Below, piece by piece: positions 35,421 through 44,758 of a stretch of 64,000 nt of DNA. The stretch's first letter is position 1. Every line of letters starts with the position of its first letter. Made by a program: the position numbers and the translations under genes. The notes under the pieces were generated by a model. That model was not told where the DNA came from. It saw nothing but the letters and a program-made list of their open reading frames with translations, and did no database searches. The stretch is from Aliidiomarina halalkaliphila. GTDB lineage: Bacteria; Pseudomonadota; Gammaproteobacteria; Enterobacterales; Alteromonadaceae. Location: NCBI RefSeq assembly GCF_007096385.1, contig NZ_VJWL01000002.1, forward strand, positions 186,001 through 250,000, in the 5' to 3' direction.

Positions 35421-37352
35421 TTACAGGCGGTAGCGGAACCCAAGTTCGAGCACAACGGGGCGATCCCAACGGTTTTCTAATTGCCGTTTTAGTTCGTGCA
35501 TACTGTTTTCATCCAGAGGCTGTGTGCTCACACTATCGGCACTTATATAAATTGTATTGCGACGGATGCTTACTTCTAAATTCGTTAGTTCAATAATACG
35601 TCCTTCCACGACTAATTGCTGATGGGCGATGGCCCGTTCAATCATATAGGTTTGATAAATCGTTGAAAATGCGAAGGCCAAGGGAATCGCAATGATGGCG
35701 ACCGAACTGAGGGTCACAATCAAACCTTTCCGTGCCCGTTGCACAGGTGCATAGCCGAGCACGAGGAACGTAAGCGCGGCAGCACCAGCGATGCCAAATA
35801 AGTTCGTGAGTAACAATAAGCCTGCGCCAGAAATCATGGTCCAATTTCCCCAGCCGACCCCGATGCCAGCAACACAAAGCGGGGGAACCAAGGCGACCGC
35901 AATCGCAACCCCAGGCAGACTGCGCATCACACTGGCGCGGGCGTAGGCATAGGCCCCGGCGATACCACAGGCGATAGCCACCCCAAGATCAAGTAACGTG
36001 GGTTGGAGCCTGCTAGCGATCTCGGGGGTGATTTCCCGTACCGGTACCAGCATGGCCAGCAAAGCGGAGGTAAATAAGCCCAATCCGACACCAATGGCTA
36101 TTGTTTTCAAGCTTACTATAGTGAGCGAGCGCTCACTTCGGAGCAGGCCCATAGCCACCGCAACAATAGGGGCCATGAGTGGAGCCAGAACCATAGCGCC
36201 AATAATGACGGCGATACTGTTTAAGAAAAGGCCTAGGGTCGCAACCACTGAGCTCAATACCATGAGCGCCAGATAATGAGGATGGGCTTGCGCGCTATCG
36301 CGAATTTGAATAAAGAGCTCGCGGAAATCACTTTCAAGGGCATGAGTAAACAGCGGTAAATGGCTCGATATACGGGCGATACGTTCTTCGTTCTGGGGCA
36401 GGTTATCGATGCGCATGGTGTCTTTGTTATCGTCGATAGCCTCATGAAAATCATGATAGGTATCGCTCATGTTGATGCGCACCGCCCGCGGATACATCTC
36501 CAATAAAATGTCATCGGTTTTATGGGCGCGACCGTCAAGTACGACGCGAACGGGCTTTTCCATTTTGATGTGCAGTTGCCGTGTTTTAATGTAGCCGATG
36601 CAACTGGGTAGTTTTCCTTGGGTTTCTTTGCGCACCAAGGATTGCAGTAAAAAGCTCAAATATTGAGTAATGGATTTTGGTGCGATGGCCACAACCGAGA
36701 CGCGATTATCTTGCACACTGATGGTGGTATCGAGTAGCCGAGCAGCGGCAGAGTGGACATCGTTTTCGAGTGCCACAAGCCCAGTAATGGCAGTTTTAAT
36801 TTCTTTTTTATCGGTAGTTAAGGTGACCGGAAGGACTTCGATAGCAAATAAATTGCGTACACTGCGCCACAAAAGTGCAATCCAGTAGCGCGCATACCGC
36901 CAAGGATTTTGCTCCCGTTGTAGCCAGGTGGTACTGCGTTGGTTAACGAACGGGGTGGCACCGACAGTGACAGAGCCGATCACCACTTCATTATTGCAGC
37001 GCAGAATATCGATGGCTTCAGGATCATCCTCAAAGGCCAAGCGCATGGCGTCGTTTTGGTTTTTTGGCAGTTTAAACCAGGTGGCGAGCGGGCCACCTTC
37101 AATTAACGGAATAAACCCCAACGAGAAGTTCAAGGTTTTCGCAATATCAATAAATTTAGCGGCGGTTTGATCCGTCACCAAGGCCACCACATGGTCGGCT
37201 TGGTCGGTGAATTGCCCGGGGCGCTCTAAAAACTCGTCTTCGGTGACATCAATCAGGGTGATGTTGTGAGTCAGAGCAAAGGTATGAATTTTTTCGAGCA
37301 GTGGAAACTGGTCGGCGGGATACACCACCAGAGCTTTTTGCATAAACGCCAT
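35421..37352 (-). CDS. DUF389 family membrane protein (TIGR00341-like)
   Basis: A 643-residue protein. The N-terminal half (to about residue 320) resembles the kinase-like part found in TIGR00341 proteins, with GSVTVGATPFVNQ and HIKMEKPVRVVLDGRAHKTDDILLEMYPRAVRI. The C-terminal half is the DUF389 membrane domain, with about six helices and the motif AVIIGAMVLAPLMAPIVAVAMGLLRSE. Function is unknown. Start at 37352 or the nearby ATG at 37343. It stands alone and diverges from rlmJ. Confidence 0.85.
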   Translation of the reverse strand: MAFMQKALVVYPADQFPLLEKIHTFALTHNITLIDVTEDEFLERPGQFTDQADHVVALVTDQTAAKFIDIAKTLNFSLGFIPLIEGGPLATWFKLPKNQNDAMRLAFEDDPEAIDILRCNNEVVIGSVTVGATPFVNQRSTTWLQREQNPWRYARYWIALLWRSVRNLFAIEVLPVTLTTDKKEIKTAITGLVALENDVHSAAARLLDTTISVQDNRVSVVAIAPKSITQYLSFLLQSLVRKETQGKLPSCIGYIKTRQLHIKMEKPVRVVLDGRAHKTDDILLEMYPRAVRINMSDTYHDFHEAIDDNKDTMRIDNLPQNEERIARISSHLPLFTHALESDFRELFIQIRDSAQAHPHYLALMVLSSVVATLGLFLNSIAVIIGAMVLAPLMAPIVAVAMGLLRSERSLTIVSLKTIAIGVGLGLFTSALLAMLVPVREITPEIASRLQPTLLDLGVAIACGIAGAYAYARASVMRSLPGVAIAVALVPPLCVAGIGVGWGNWTMISGAGLLLLTNLFGIAGAAALTFLVLGYAPVQRARKGLIVTLSSVAIIAIPLAFAFSTIYQTYMIERAIAHQQLVVEGRIIELTNLEVSIRRNTIYISADSVSTQPLDENSMHELKRQLENRWDRPVVLELGFRYRL

Positions 37353-37463
37353 ATGTGTCTACCAACATCGAGAGCTTGCATTGTTTATAGCCCACGGAGT
37401 AACGACAATAAAGGGAATTCGCGCTACTCTATGGCGAAAGTATGAATTGAAAGAGGACGCTTC

Positions 37464-38327
37464 GTGCTGAGTTATCAACATGGTTATCACGCTGGAAATC
37501 CGGCAGACGTGCATAAGCACCTTACCTTACTTGCCGTGATTCGGCGCCTGCAGGAAAAACCGTCAGCGATTCATTTTTTTGATACCCATGCGGGGCGCGG
37601 GTGGTACGATTTACGTGGCCCACAAGCGCAGAAAAATGGTGAGTTTCGCGAAGGGGTGGGTCGGGTATTGGCGGCGCGTGATGCTCTGACTAATTCGTCT
37701 CAGGGTGATTTATGGTCTCAGTTTTTTAGCGTCCTCGCTAATGCCCACGCCACACCCCCAGTTGTATCCGATTTGCAGTTTTATCCGGGATCGCCGGCGT
37801 GGGTAGCATCCCAGCGTCGCGAAAACGACCGTCATACAGTCTTTGAACTGCATCCCACCGAGCATGATGAATTAACCCAAATCGGAAAGCGGCGCACCGG
37901 CTTTGTGGTCTATGGTGATGGTTTACACGGCTTGATTAAAAACTTACCCCCGAAAACGCCACGCTTGCTAGTTTTGATCGATCCCGCCTACGAAGTAAAA
38001 GATGAGTATGCGGATGTATCGGCCACCGTAGGTCGCGCGCTAAAGCAGTGTCGCCATGGGGTAGTCCTTGTTTGGTATCCACTGTTACCTGCAGCACGGC
38101 ATGAAGCCATGCTCAGTGATCTTCAGCAATTGGCAACGCCCTGCATTCGCAGTGAATTTCACTATAAAAAGCAATCCGATCAGCGCGGTATGTACGGCTC
38201 TGGCATGTTGATTTTCAATCCGCCATGGCAACTCGATACGGTGCTGCACGAAGCCTTTGCGCCGGTACAGTCACTGTACGAACCTGCCGCCACGCATCAC
38301 GTGGATTGGTTAAATGCAGAGGTTTAA
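37464..38327 (+). CDS. rlmJ: 23S rRNA (adenine(2030)-N6)-methyltransferase RlmJ
   Basis: RlmJ methylates A2030 of 23S rRNA using S-adenosylmethionine. The 287 residues begin with the RlmJ signature LSYQHGYHAGNPADVHKHLTLL and contain FFDTHAGRGWYDL as well as the catalytic DPAY motif in LLVLIDPAYEVKDEY. The closing part has KQSDQRGMYGSGMLIFNPPW. Length is normal. Translation begins at GTG 37464, behind AGAGGA. Confidence 0.96.
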   Translation: MLSYQHGYHAGNPADVHKHLTLLAVIRRLQEKPSAIHFFDTHAGRGWYDLRGPQAQKNGEFREGVGRVLAARDALTNSSQGDLWSQFFSVLANAHATPPVVSDLQFYPGSPAWVASQRRENDRHTVFELHPTEHDELTQIGKRRTGFVVYGDGLHGLIKNLPPKTPRLLVLIDPAYEVKDEYADVSATVGRALKQCRHGVVLVWYPLLPAARHEAMLSDLQQLATPCIRSEFHYKKQSDQRGMYGSGMLIFNPPWQLDTVLHEAFAPVQSLYEPAATHHVDWLNAEV

Positions 38328-38381
38328 TCGTTGCGCTATTGATATAGCGCACACACTTCAAGAACACAGCGTTACATTGGA

Positions 38382-40394
38382 ATGATGATCATGACATCAA
38401 TACAAAAATACACGGGAATGTTGATCTTAGTGGTTGGCGGGTTACTGGTTGGTTGCGCTGAGCGCATCCCTAGCGATCAACTCGAGCCCGTGCGGGTCGA
38501 CGTGCGTTTGTTAGAAACGACTGATTTACATGCGTATATGCTCGGCTATGACTATTTTCGACAGCAAGACACCGAGGCATATGGCCTGGCCCATACGGCC
38601 ATGTTGATTCATGACGCTCGGGCCGAGAATCCAAATCATATTTTGGTCGACAACGGTGATTTGATTCAAGGAAGCGCCATGGGCGATTGGGCGGCGGAAC
38701 AAGGCACAGGTTACCTTGAGAATCGCGTTCATCCCATTATGAAAGCGTTAAACTACCTTGAGTATGATGTGGCCAATTTGGGTAATCACGAATTCAATTA
38801 CGGTCTTGATTTTATGTTCGCCACCCTCGCGGGTGCGGAATTTCCCTATGTCAGTGCGAATGCGTTTTATGCGGAATCTGCCGATACTTCGGGCAAGTAT
38901 GCCGGTACTTGGGGCAAGCCCCTCGTGGAGCCTTACGTGATATTGGAGCGAGACTTCGTGGATCACCGAGGTGACACACAGCGCATTCATATTGGTGTGA
39001 TTGGTTTCGTACCGCCGCAAATCATGCGTTGGGATGCGCAGCATTTGCGTGACAAGGTGCAAGTGCGCGATATGGTGTCGGCAGCGCAATACTATATTCC
39101 TCAGATGCGTGCTGCGGGCGCCGATATTATTGTTGCAGTACCCCATTCTGGTTTGCGTATCTATCCGGAGTATCCAAAGTTTGCCGAGCAGGCGTCGTAT
39201 CAATTGGCTGGCGTGGACGGCATTGATGCCATCTTATTTGGCCATCAACACCAGCTATTCCCCGGTTCTCCTGCTTATGACAATCTTCCTGAGGTAGACA
39301 ATGTGGGCGGTTACGTGCGCGGCGTTCCGGCAGTATCACCGGGCTATTGGGGCGATCACTTAGGAATTATTGATCTGACGTTAGAGCGCAAAGACAACGG
39401 CTGGCAGGTAGTGGATAGTGCGGTGGAAGTACGCGCCATTGATGTGCGCGTGGACGACGCTTTAGTTGCTTTGTTGCAACGAGAGCAAGCGGCCACCTTG
39501 GCAATGTTAAACACGCCTTTAGGTATGCTTGAGCAGCGGGTGTCGAGTTTGTTTGCGCGGGTGCGTCCTGAATCTGCGGTGCAACTTATTAATGACGCAC
39601 AATCATGGTACGTACGCGAGCTGCAAGCACAAGGTGAGCTGCCGCCAGAGCTCCCAGTGTTATCGGCAGCGGCCCCGTTTCGCAATGGCAGCCAGAGCCC
39701 AGATGACTACACTTTGATCGAAGCAGGCCCTTTTACATTAGGCAATTTAGTGGATTTGTATGTGTATCCCAACACACTGCAAGTGGTAGAAATGACCGGA
39801 GCGCAAGTGCGAGAGTGGCTTGAGATGTCGGCAAATGCATTTCGCCGTATTGATCCCCAACTATCGGAGCCACAGCCCCTATTTGCACGCTTTCCAAGCT
39901 TTAACTTCGATATGATTAGCGGGATCACCTATACCATTGACCCGACCCAGCCTGCGCGTTATTCCAACCAAGGTGAATTAATCGATGCAAACAGTCATCG
40001 AATTCACGAGCTTCGATTCAACGGTGAGCCGGTGACACCAGAGCAGCGATTCTTAATTGCGACGAACAACTACCGAGCCGGTGGCGGCGGAAACTTCCCC
40101 GATTTAGATGGCAGCACTCTAGTTTATGTGTCCGATGCGGAAGTTCGGCAAGTGATCGCCGACTATGCGCGCAGTCAAACCGAATCTAACGCAGGCAAGC
40201 TGTCTGTCGAAGTCGATCACAATTGGCAGTTAATCATTCCTAACGATGTGGTTGTTGAGTTCCGTGGCAGCCCGAGCAGCGCTGCCGAAGAGGAAATGCA
40301 CGATATACCAGAGTTATACCGTGAAGGGACCGATGAGCAAGGCTATGGGATATATCGGTTACGCGGGAAAGAGTCATCCGTAACAACTTACTAA
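38382..40394 (+). CDS. cpdB: CpdB-like 2',3'-cyclic-nucleotide phosphodiesterase/3'-nucleotidase
   Basis: A 670-residue periplasmic nucleotidase. The N-terminus is a lipoprotein signal with GGLLVGCAER as lipobox. The metallophosphatase domain shows LLETTDLHAYML, LVDNGDLIQGSAMGDW, NLGNHEFNYGLDF and ILFGHQHQLFPG, all metal-site motifs. The C-terminal 5'-nucleotidase domain carries NPLYVYPN-type residues (VDLYVYPNTLQVVEMTGAQVREWLEMS) and ATNNYRAGGGGNFP. It probably salvages nucleotides from the periplasm. E. coli CpdB is a soluble periplasmic protein of similar size; here a lipid anchor is predicted. Start could also be the ATG at 38391. Confidence 0.93.
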   Translation: MMIMTSIQKYTGMLILVVGGLLVGCAERIPSDQLEPVRVDVRLLETTDLHAYMLGYDYFRQQDTEAYGLAHTAMLIHDARAENPNHILVDNGDLIQGSAMGDWAAEQGTGYLENRVHPIMKALNYLEYDVANLGNHEFNYGLDFMFATLAGAEFPYVSANAFYAESADTSGKYAGTWGKPLVEPYVILERDFVDHRGDTQRIHIGVIGFVPPQIMRWDAQHLRDKVQVRDMVSAAQYYIPQMRAAGADIIVAVPHSGLRIYPEYPKFAEQASYQLAGVDGIDAILFGHQHQLFPGSPAYDNLPEVDNVGGYVRGVPAVSPGYWGDHLGIIDLTLERKDNGWQVVDSAVEVRAIDVRVDDALVALLQREQAATLAMLNTPLGMLEQRVSSLFARVRPESAVQLINDAQSWYVRELQAQGELPPELPVLSAAAPFRNGSQSPDDYTLIEAGPFTLGNLVDLYVYPNTLQVVEMTGAQVREWLEMSANAFRRIDPQLSEPQPLFARFPSFNFDMISGITYTIDPTQPARYSNQGELIDANSHRIHELRFNGEPVTPEQRFLIATNNYRAGGGGNFPDLDGSTLVYVSDAEVRQVIADYARSQTESNAGKLSVEVDHNWQLIIPNDVVVEFRGSPSSAAEEEMHDIPELYREGTDEQGYGIYRLRGKESSVTTY

Positions 40395-40699
40395 CGGTGT
40401 CTATAGCAACCGTTGACACAAATTTAACGCATTTAACCATGCAATCTTTGTGTGCTCTGCTAAAATGCGTAGATAACAACATATTATGCAAAACTAGGGA
40501 TGTGGAGCTAAAGTTGTTGTAGTCGTCAAATAATGTCAGTGATCTTTGACGTTTTTAGGTTAAATGTTATACTCCTACGGGCGTGAAGGATTTGGTACAT
40601 AGACTGCAAACTCGCAAGTTTGTTGCCGAAGTTCCGACTGGTTAACCCCCAAGCCAGCGGAATGTTGTGGAGTAATAAAAGGTAGAAAAGGACCCCCTT
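40395..40699 (+). promoter_or_regulatory. Promoter and structured leader of the OmpA-like gene
   Basis: About 300 bases. A good sigma-70 promoter is TTGACG (40546-40551), 16 bases, TATACT (40568-40573). The leader of about 120 bases can fold: CAAACT/AGTTTG and CTGG/CCAG stems lie between 40605 and 40660. Nearer the cpdB stop, AACGGT/ACCGTT forms a weak hairpin. A small-RNA or mRNA-stability function, common for porin genes, is possible. Confidence 0.65.
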
Positions 40700-41782
40700 A
40701 TGAAAAAGATTGTTGGAATTGCAATTCCTGCGTTAGCAGGCTTAATGCTAGCTGCTCCGGCACTAGCTGAAAATTATTCGGGTACACATGATCTAGCTGT
40801 GGGCGTGCGTTTAAGCACGGTCAAGTTTGATTCAGACCGTATCCATGTCAACAACGGCACTCCATTCAACTTGGACAGCAGCTTTAACACCCCTCAGCCG
40901 GGCTTAGAGTTTTCTGTTCCATTAACGAATCGGATCTCAATTCGTTCGTTTATCGATTACGTTGAAGCAAGTGTTGATGGGGCGAGCAGTACTTCTTATG
41001 GTCGCTTGTTTGGCACAGACGTACTCTTCCACCCACACCAAAACTTCTATTTGGGTTTAGGTTTGGGTCAGGCGAAAGTTCAGTTCCATCGTGACCGTGT
41101 TTTCCGTGGAACCTTGGGTTACGCTCGCGACATCAATGAGCGTTGGTTCTGGCGTGCAGAGTATGCACTGCAAACCTCTTCTGATTTTAACGATCATCAA
41201 ATCGTAGGTGCGGTGAACTACCGTATTGGTAACTCAGGTCCATTGTTAACAAACTGGCGCACTCGTGATGATGCACCACCAGTGGTAGAAGACGATCCAA
41301 TCGATCGTACTACTGACTCTGATGGTGATGGTGTTCCAGATTACCGTGATGAGTGTCCAAACACGCCACGTGGCCACGTAGTTGATGAGCGCGGTTGTAC
41401 TGTGTACACCACCTCACAGGTCACACAAGAATTGCGTGTAGGATTCGCGTTTGATTCTGCTCGTGTAACCACAGATTACCGTGGTGACATCCGTCGCTTG
41501 GCAGATTTCATGAAAGAGCATTCTGACACAGAAGTGACTCTGCATGGACACACTGACTTAATCGGTACTGCTGAATACAACCAAGGTTTGTCAGAGCGTC
41601 GTGCACGCGCTGTAGCAGACATCTTGGTGAACGAGCATGGCATTAATCGTAGCCGTATCCGCACTGTCGGACATGGTATGAGCCAGCCGGTAGTGAATGA
41701 AATTAGCATCCCTGCGAACCAGCGCAACCGTCGGACTGAAGCACGTCTGTCTGTTGAAATCCGCGTTCCGCAAACTCGCTAA
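40700..41782 (+). CDS. OmpA family outer membrane protein
   Basis: A 360-residue outer membrane protein. A signal peptide ends at AALAEN-type residues (ALAEN near 24). An N-terminal eight-stranded barrel domain follows, to about residue 185. Next is a calcium-binding type linker DSDGDGVPDYRDECPNTPRG with a Cys pair. The C-terminal OmpA domain (about 235-355) has FAFDSARVTTDYRGDIRRLADFMKEH, LHGHTDLIGTAEYNQGLSERRARAV and NQRNRRTEARL, binding peptidoglycan. Codon use is more uniform here than in neighbours, typical of highly expressed genes. Confidence 0.94.
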   Translation: MKKIVGIAIPALAGLMLAAPALAENYSGTHDLAVGVRLSTVKFDSDRIHVNNGTPFNLDSSFNTPQPGLEFSVPLTNRISIRSFIDYVEASVDGASSTSYGRLFGTDVLFHPHQNFYLGLGLGQAKVQFHRDRVFRGTLGYARDINERWFWRAEYALQTSSDFNDHQIVGAVNYRIGNSGPLLTNWRTRDDAPPVVEDDPIDRTTDSDGDGVPDYRDECPNTPRGHVVDERGCTVYTTSQVTQELRVGFAFDSARVTTDYRGDIRRLADFMKEHSDTEVTLHGHTDLIGTAEYNQGLSERRARAVADILVNEHGINRSRIRTVGHGMSQPVVNEISIPANQRNRRTEARLSVEIRVPQTR

Positions 41783-41802
41783 TACGCTTTAGTACTAATG
41801 CA

Positions 41803-41830
41803 AACGCCCACTTCGGTGGGCGTTTTTTTA
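41803..41830 (+). terminator. Intrinsic terminator of the OmpA-like gene
   Basis: AAACGCCCAC (41803-41812), TTCG tetraloop, GTGGGCGTTT (41817-41826) and more T residues: a textbook strong terminator. Confidence 0.95.
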
Positions 41831-41951
41831 TGCCTATTGAATATGATCTATCAAGTTTCATGAGTACAGGCTGTGGTGCAGTTCATCGGTTTGGTTTTGC
41901 TGAGGGTTATGATAAAAAAGGTGCTTACCTTCACTCAGAGCTCTAAGAACA

Positions 41952-43199
41952 ATGAAAAACGATTCTGTGTTTAAGGCCATAGGACCCGGTATTTTAATGG
42001 CGACAGCGGCCATTGGCGGATCCCACCTAGTGGCGTCGACTCAAGCCGGTGCGCTTTTTGGATGGCAGTTAGCGGGATTGATTCTGCTGGTCAATATTCT
42101 CAAGTACCCTTTTTTCCGCTTCGGTGTCGATTACACCCTTACGCACAATGAAAGCTTGCTGCACGGATACTTCCGTAAGGGCCGAGGTTATCTGTGGATT
42201 TTCCTGCTCCTCAATATTGTGGCGGCTATTGTTAACACCGCCGGTGTGTTGCTACTCACCGCTAGCCTGTTGCACTTTGTGATTCCCCATGGCCCCAATG
42301 TATTGGTGCTCAGTGCCTTTATCTTAGTGGTCTGCTTGCTTATTTTATTACTGGGTAAGTACCGCGTGCTTGATACCTTGGCCCGTATCATGATGGTGAT
42401 CTTAGCGGCCCTCACGGTGCTTGCGGTGATATTCGCATTCTCCCAAGGTTCTCAAGTACCAGCCGACTTTGTCAGCCCTTCGCCGTGGGAGTTGGCGGCG
42501 CTTGGCTTCTTGGTGGCGATGATGGGCTGGATGCCAGCGCCCATTGAAATTTCAGTGATTAATTCCATTTGGGTGCAGGAGAAGCGTCGTATCGTGCCGG
42601 TATCGCGGCGCGGTGGGTTATTTGATTTCAATTTGGGATATTGGGTTACAGCCTTCCTGGCACTGTGTTTTGTGTCTCTTGGTGCTTTGGTTCAGCATGG
42701 CAGTGAGCAAGAGATTGCTATGGCGGGTGCTGCTTTTGCGCAACAGCTCGTCAATATGTACGCCGAAAGCCTGGGTGAGTGGACCCGCTGGTTGGTGGCC
42801 TTGGTCGCATTTTTCTGTATGTTCGGTACCACCATTACCGTACTTGATGGCTACGCCCGTGGCTTGCACTTAAGCGGGCTACTTCTGAGTAAGCGCCTCG
42901 ATGTGGATACACCCAACTTAGCGGTGAGTCGCCGAGGTTATACGTGGTTGTTGTTGGCCCAAGCTGCGGCCGGTATGGTGGTTATCTTGTTCTTCCGAGG
43001 GGCGCTAAGCCCCATGCTGACCTTCGCTATGACGGCCGCATTTCTCACCACGCCATTCTTTGCCTGGTTAAACTTTAGTTTGGTACGTGGGCGTGGCGAA
43101 AACCGTGCACGACGTTCTTGGCTGCATCTCTGGGCGTGGATTGGACTGGTTTATTTACTCGGTTTTGCATTAATTTTTATTTGGTATGCCACGCTGTAA
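41952..43199 (+). CDS. Nramp-related transporter with variant metal-site motifs
   Basis: A 415-residue protein with eleven or so membrane helices, similar to the Nramp (SLC11) family: GPGILMATAAIGG at the start, NILKYPFFRFGVDYTLTHNESLLHGY, and MMGWMPAPIEISVINSIW at the sixth helix. In true metal-transporting members the first helix carries DPGN and the sixth MPH. Here those places hold GGSH (about residues 22-25) and MPAP, so Mn/Fe transport is doubtful. It may carry another ion or solute. It stands alone between the ompA terminator and a convergent chaC. Confidence 0.82.
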   Translation: MKNDSVFKAIGPGILMATAAIGGSHLVASTQAGALFGWQLAGLILLVNILKYPFFRFGVDYTLTHNESLLHGYFRKGRGYLWIFLLLNIVAAIVNTAGVLLLTASLLHFVIPHGPNVLVLSAFILVVCLLILLLGKYRVLDTLARIMMVILAALTVLAVIFAFSQGSQVPADFVSPSPWELAALGFLVAMMGWMPAPIEISVINSIWVQEKRRIVPVSRRGGLFDFNLGYWVTAFLALCFVSLGALVQHGSEQEIAMAGAAFAQQLVNMYAESLGEWTRWLVALVAFFCMFGTTITVLDGYARGLHLSGLLLSKRLDVDTPNLAVSRRGYTWLLLAQAAAGMVVILFFRGALSPMLTFAMTAAFLTTPFFAWLNFSLVRGRGENRARRSWLHLWAWIGLVYLLGFALIFIWYATL

Positions 43200-43219
43200 A
43201 AGAACAAGGTATTCGAGCG

Positions 43220-43801
43220 TTAATCCTCATCGGTTTGCGCTGCGAGCAAATGTAAATAGGCCTCGATGGCAAACACATGCGCATCAGTTTCATCAAGTTC
43301 GCGTAGGGCTTGAGCAAGGCGCAATACGTATTCGTCATTGGGTCCGCTAGGACCTCTGCTATTAGCGATATGCTCGGCGATATCTGATTCCGGTGCTGGA
43401 CCGAGCCAAGCGGCGTTATCGCTATTCGCGATATACACCAAGCCATTCACCTCACTGCCATCGTCGAAATGAAATGCGGTTTCGAATCGTAAATAACCGT
43501 TTTTTTCCCGGTGGTCCAAATGGGCGAATACATCGGGATGCACTCGATAAGCCATCCCCTTACAGCTGCTTCCAGGCACTTCTACCAACGTAAGGACTCG
43601 GCCAGGGGCCTCTGGTGTGCCTCGATGATCATGGGAGCCTTGCCAGAAGCGTCGTTGCCAATGATCGATGCGGGCTGGACGACGCTCAATATAGGGGAAA
43701 TCGGCTTTGAAAATCAAAGAGCCATAGCCAAACACCCATACGCTATCGAGTCCGGCAAAACACTGCCGTGTGCGATTTAATGCTTGTGTGTCGTGGGGCA
43801 T
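43220..43801 (-). CDS. chaC: ChaC-like gamma-glutamylcyclotransferase
   Basis: ChaC enzymes cleave glutathione to 5-oxoproline and Cys-Gly. The 193-residue product has the nucleotide-like binding motif VWVFGYGSLIFKADFPY and the catalytic Glu in DHREKNGY, followed by FHFDDGSEVNGLVYIA. Start at ATG 43801 behind GGAG; the frame extends four codons further to 43813. Length is near the short (ChaC2) form. It converges on the Nramp-related gene. Confidence 0.88.
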   Translation of the reverse strand: MPHDTQALNRTRQCFAGLDSVWVFGYGSLIFKADFPYIERRPARIDHWQRRFWQGSHDHRGTPEAPGRVLTLVEVPGSSCKGMAYRVHPDVFAHLDHREKNGYLRFETAFHFDDGSEVNGLVYIANSDNAAWLGPAPESDIAEHIANSRGPSGPNDEYVLRLAQALRELDETDAHVFAIEAYLHLLAAQTDED

Positions 43802-43888
43802 AGCAAGCTCCAAGGTTACTTCTTTGTAAGGAGAACTTGTTGAAATATACTACCATAGACAGTGCGAAAAATTATTCGGGAGAATTCT

Positions 43889-44596
43889 GTGTCAAAGTTT
43901 ATGCATTGGACTTACATCGCGATCATTTCGGTACTCGCCATCGTGCTTTGGCAAACACGAAGTGACTTAGATTCATTGGAGCGTCAACTCGCTATCGCCA
44001 CAACACCGGTGGTGATAGAAGACGCAACACCTGCTGAGCCAGCAGCGAGTCGTGACCGCCAGGTGTATTACTTGGAAGCGTTAGTTGAGGAACTCGAGGC
44101 GGAGAATCGAGCACTCACCTTATTAATCACGCAGCGCAGTGACGCTAACGGTGAGATGAATGACCATGATTATGATGCGATGCTCGCCGCCGACGAAGAC
44201 TATGACGATGTGGTTCGTCAAGAAGATGTAGCACAGGAAATTGGTGAAGATTCAACACCGCCGACCCCACGCGTGATGGATCAAATGAATCTGGAAGTAC
44301 GGTTTAGTGAGGAAGAGGTTGATCCCGATTGGGCGTATGTTTCGGAAACATCCCTGCGTGATTTGTTTATCACCTTAGAAGGATTGCGCTTCTATCAGCT
44401 CGACAGCGCTGATTGCCGCAGTTCATTGTGCCGCCTCGTGGTGACTCCTCTGGAAGATGACCGGCCGTTCAATTCCCGTTTATTCTCATCTGAGATTCGT
44501 AATATGGAAGGCTTCGGGGATCAGGTTATGATGATGGTGATTGAACGACAAGATGAGCCGCAAGTAGAAATCTATATCGATCGCTCGGGCGGGTAA
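43889..44596 (+). CDS. Unknown single-pass membrane protein
   Basis: A 235-residue protein of unknown family. A membrane helix (WTYIAIISVLAIVLW) follows directly after the start. A coiled segment (DSLERQLAIAT and YYLEALVEELEAENRALTLLI), a very acidic linker with AADEDYDDVVRQEDVAQEIGED, and a C-terminal folded domain with one Cys pair (DCRSSLC) come next. The domain is probably periplasmic, since Cys pairs form there. I choose GTG 43889 behind GGGAG; the frame also has GTG at 43862. An intrinsic terminator follows, so it is monocistronic. Confidence 0.72.
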   Translation: MSKFMHWTYIAIISVLAIVLWQTRSDLDSLERQLAIATTPVVIEDATPAEPAASRDRQVYYLEALVEELEAENRALTLLITQRSDANGEMNDHDYDAMLAADEDYDDVVRQEDVAQEIGEDSTPPTPRVMDQMNLEVRFSEEEVDPDWAYVSETSLRDLFITLEGLRFYQLDSADCRSSLCRLVVTPLEDDRPFNSRLFSSEIRNMEGFGDQVMMMVIERQDEPQVEIYIDRSGG

Positions 44597-44623
44597 TCAA
44601 CTGCCCTTGGTCTTATCAGTGAT

Positions 44624-44659
44624 AAATACCCCAGATTTCCCCTCTGGGGTATTTTTTTT
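44624..44659 (+). terminator. Intrinsic terminator before gcdH
   Basis: AAATACCCCAGA (44624-44635), loop, TCTGGGGTATTT (44643-44654) plus T residues to 44659. A 12-base perfect stem. Confidence 0.95.
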
Positions 44660-44758
44660 AACCAGTGCATATAGTACGTTGTACAAACAACTTGCGTGTT
44701 ATCGATCACGTAAATTCTTACCTTCATCATCTTTGCAAACCAAGTTGGAGAACAACGC

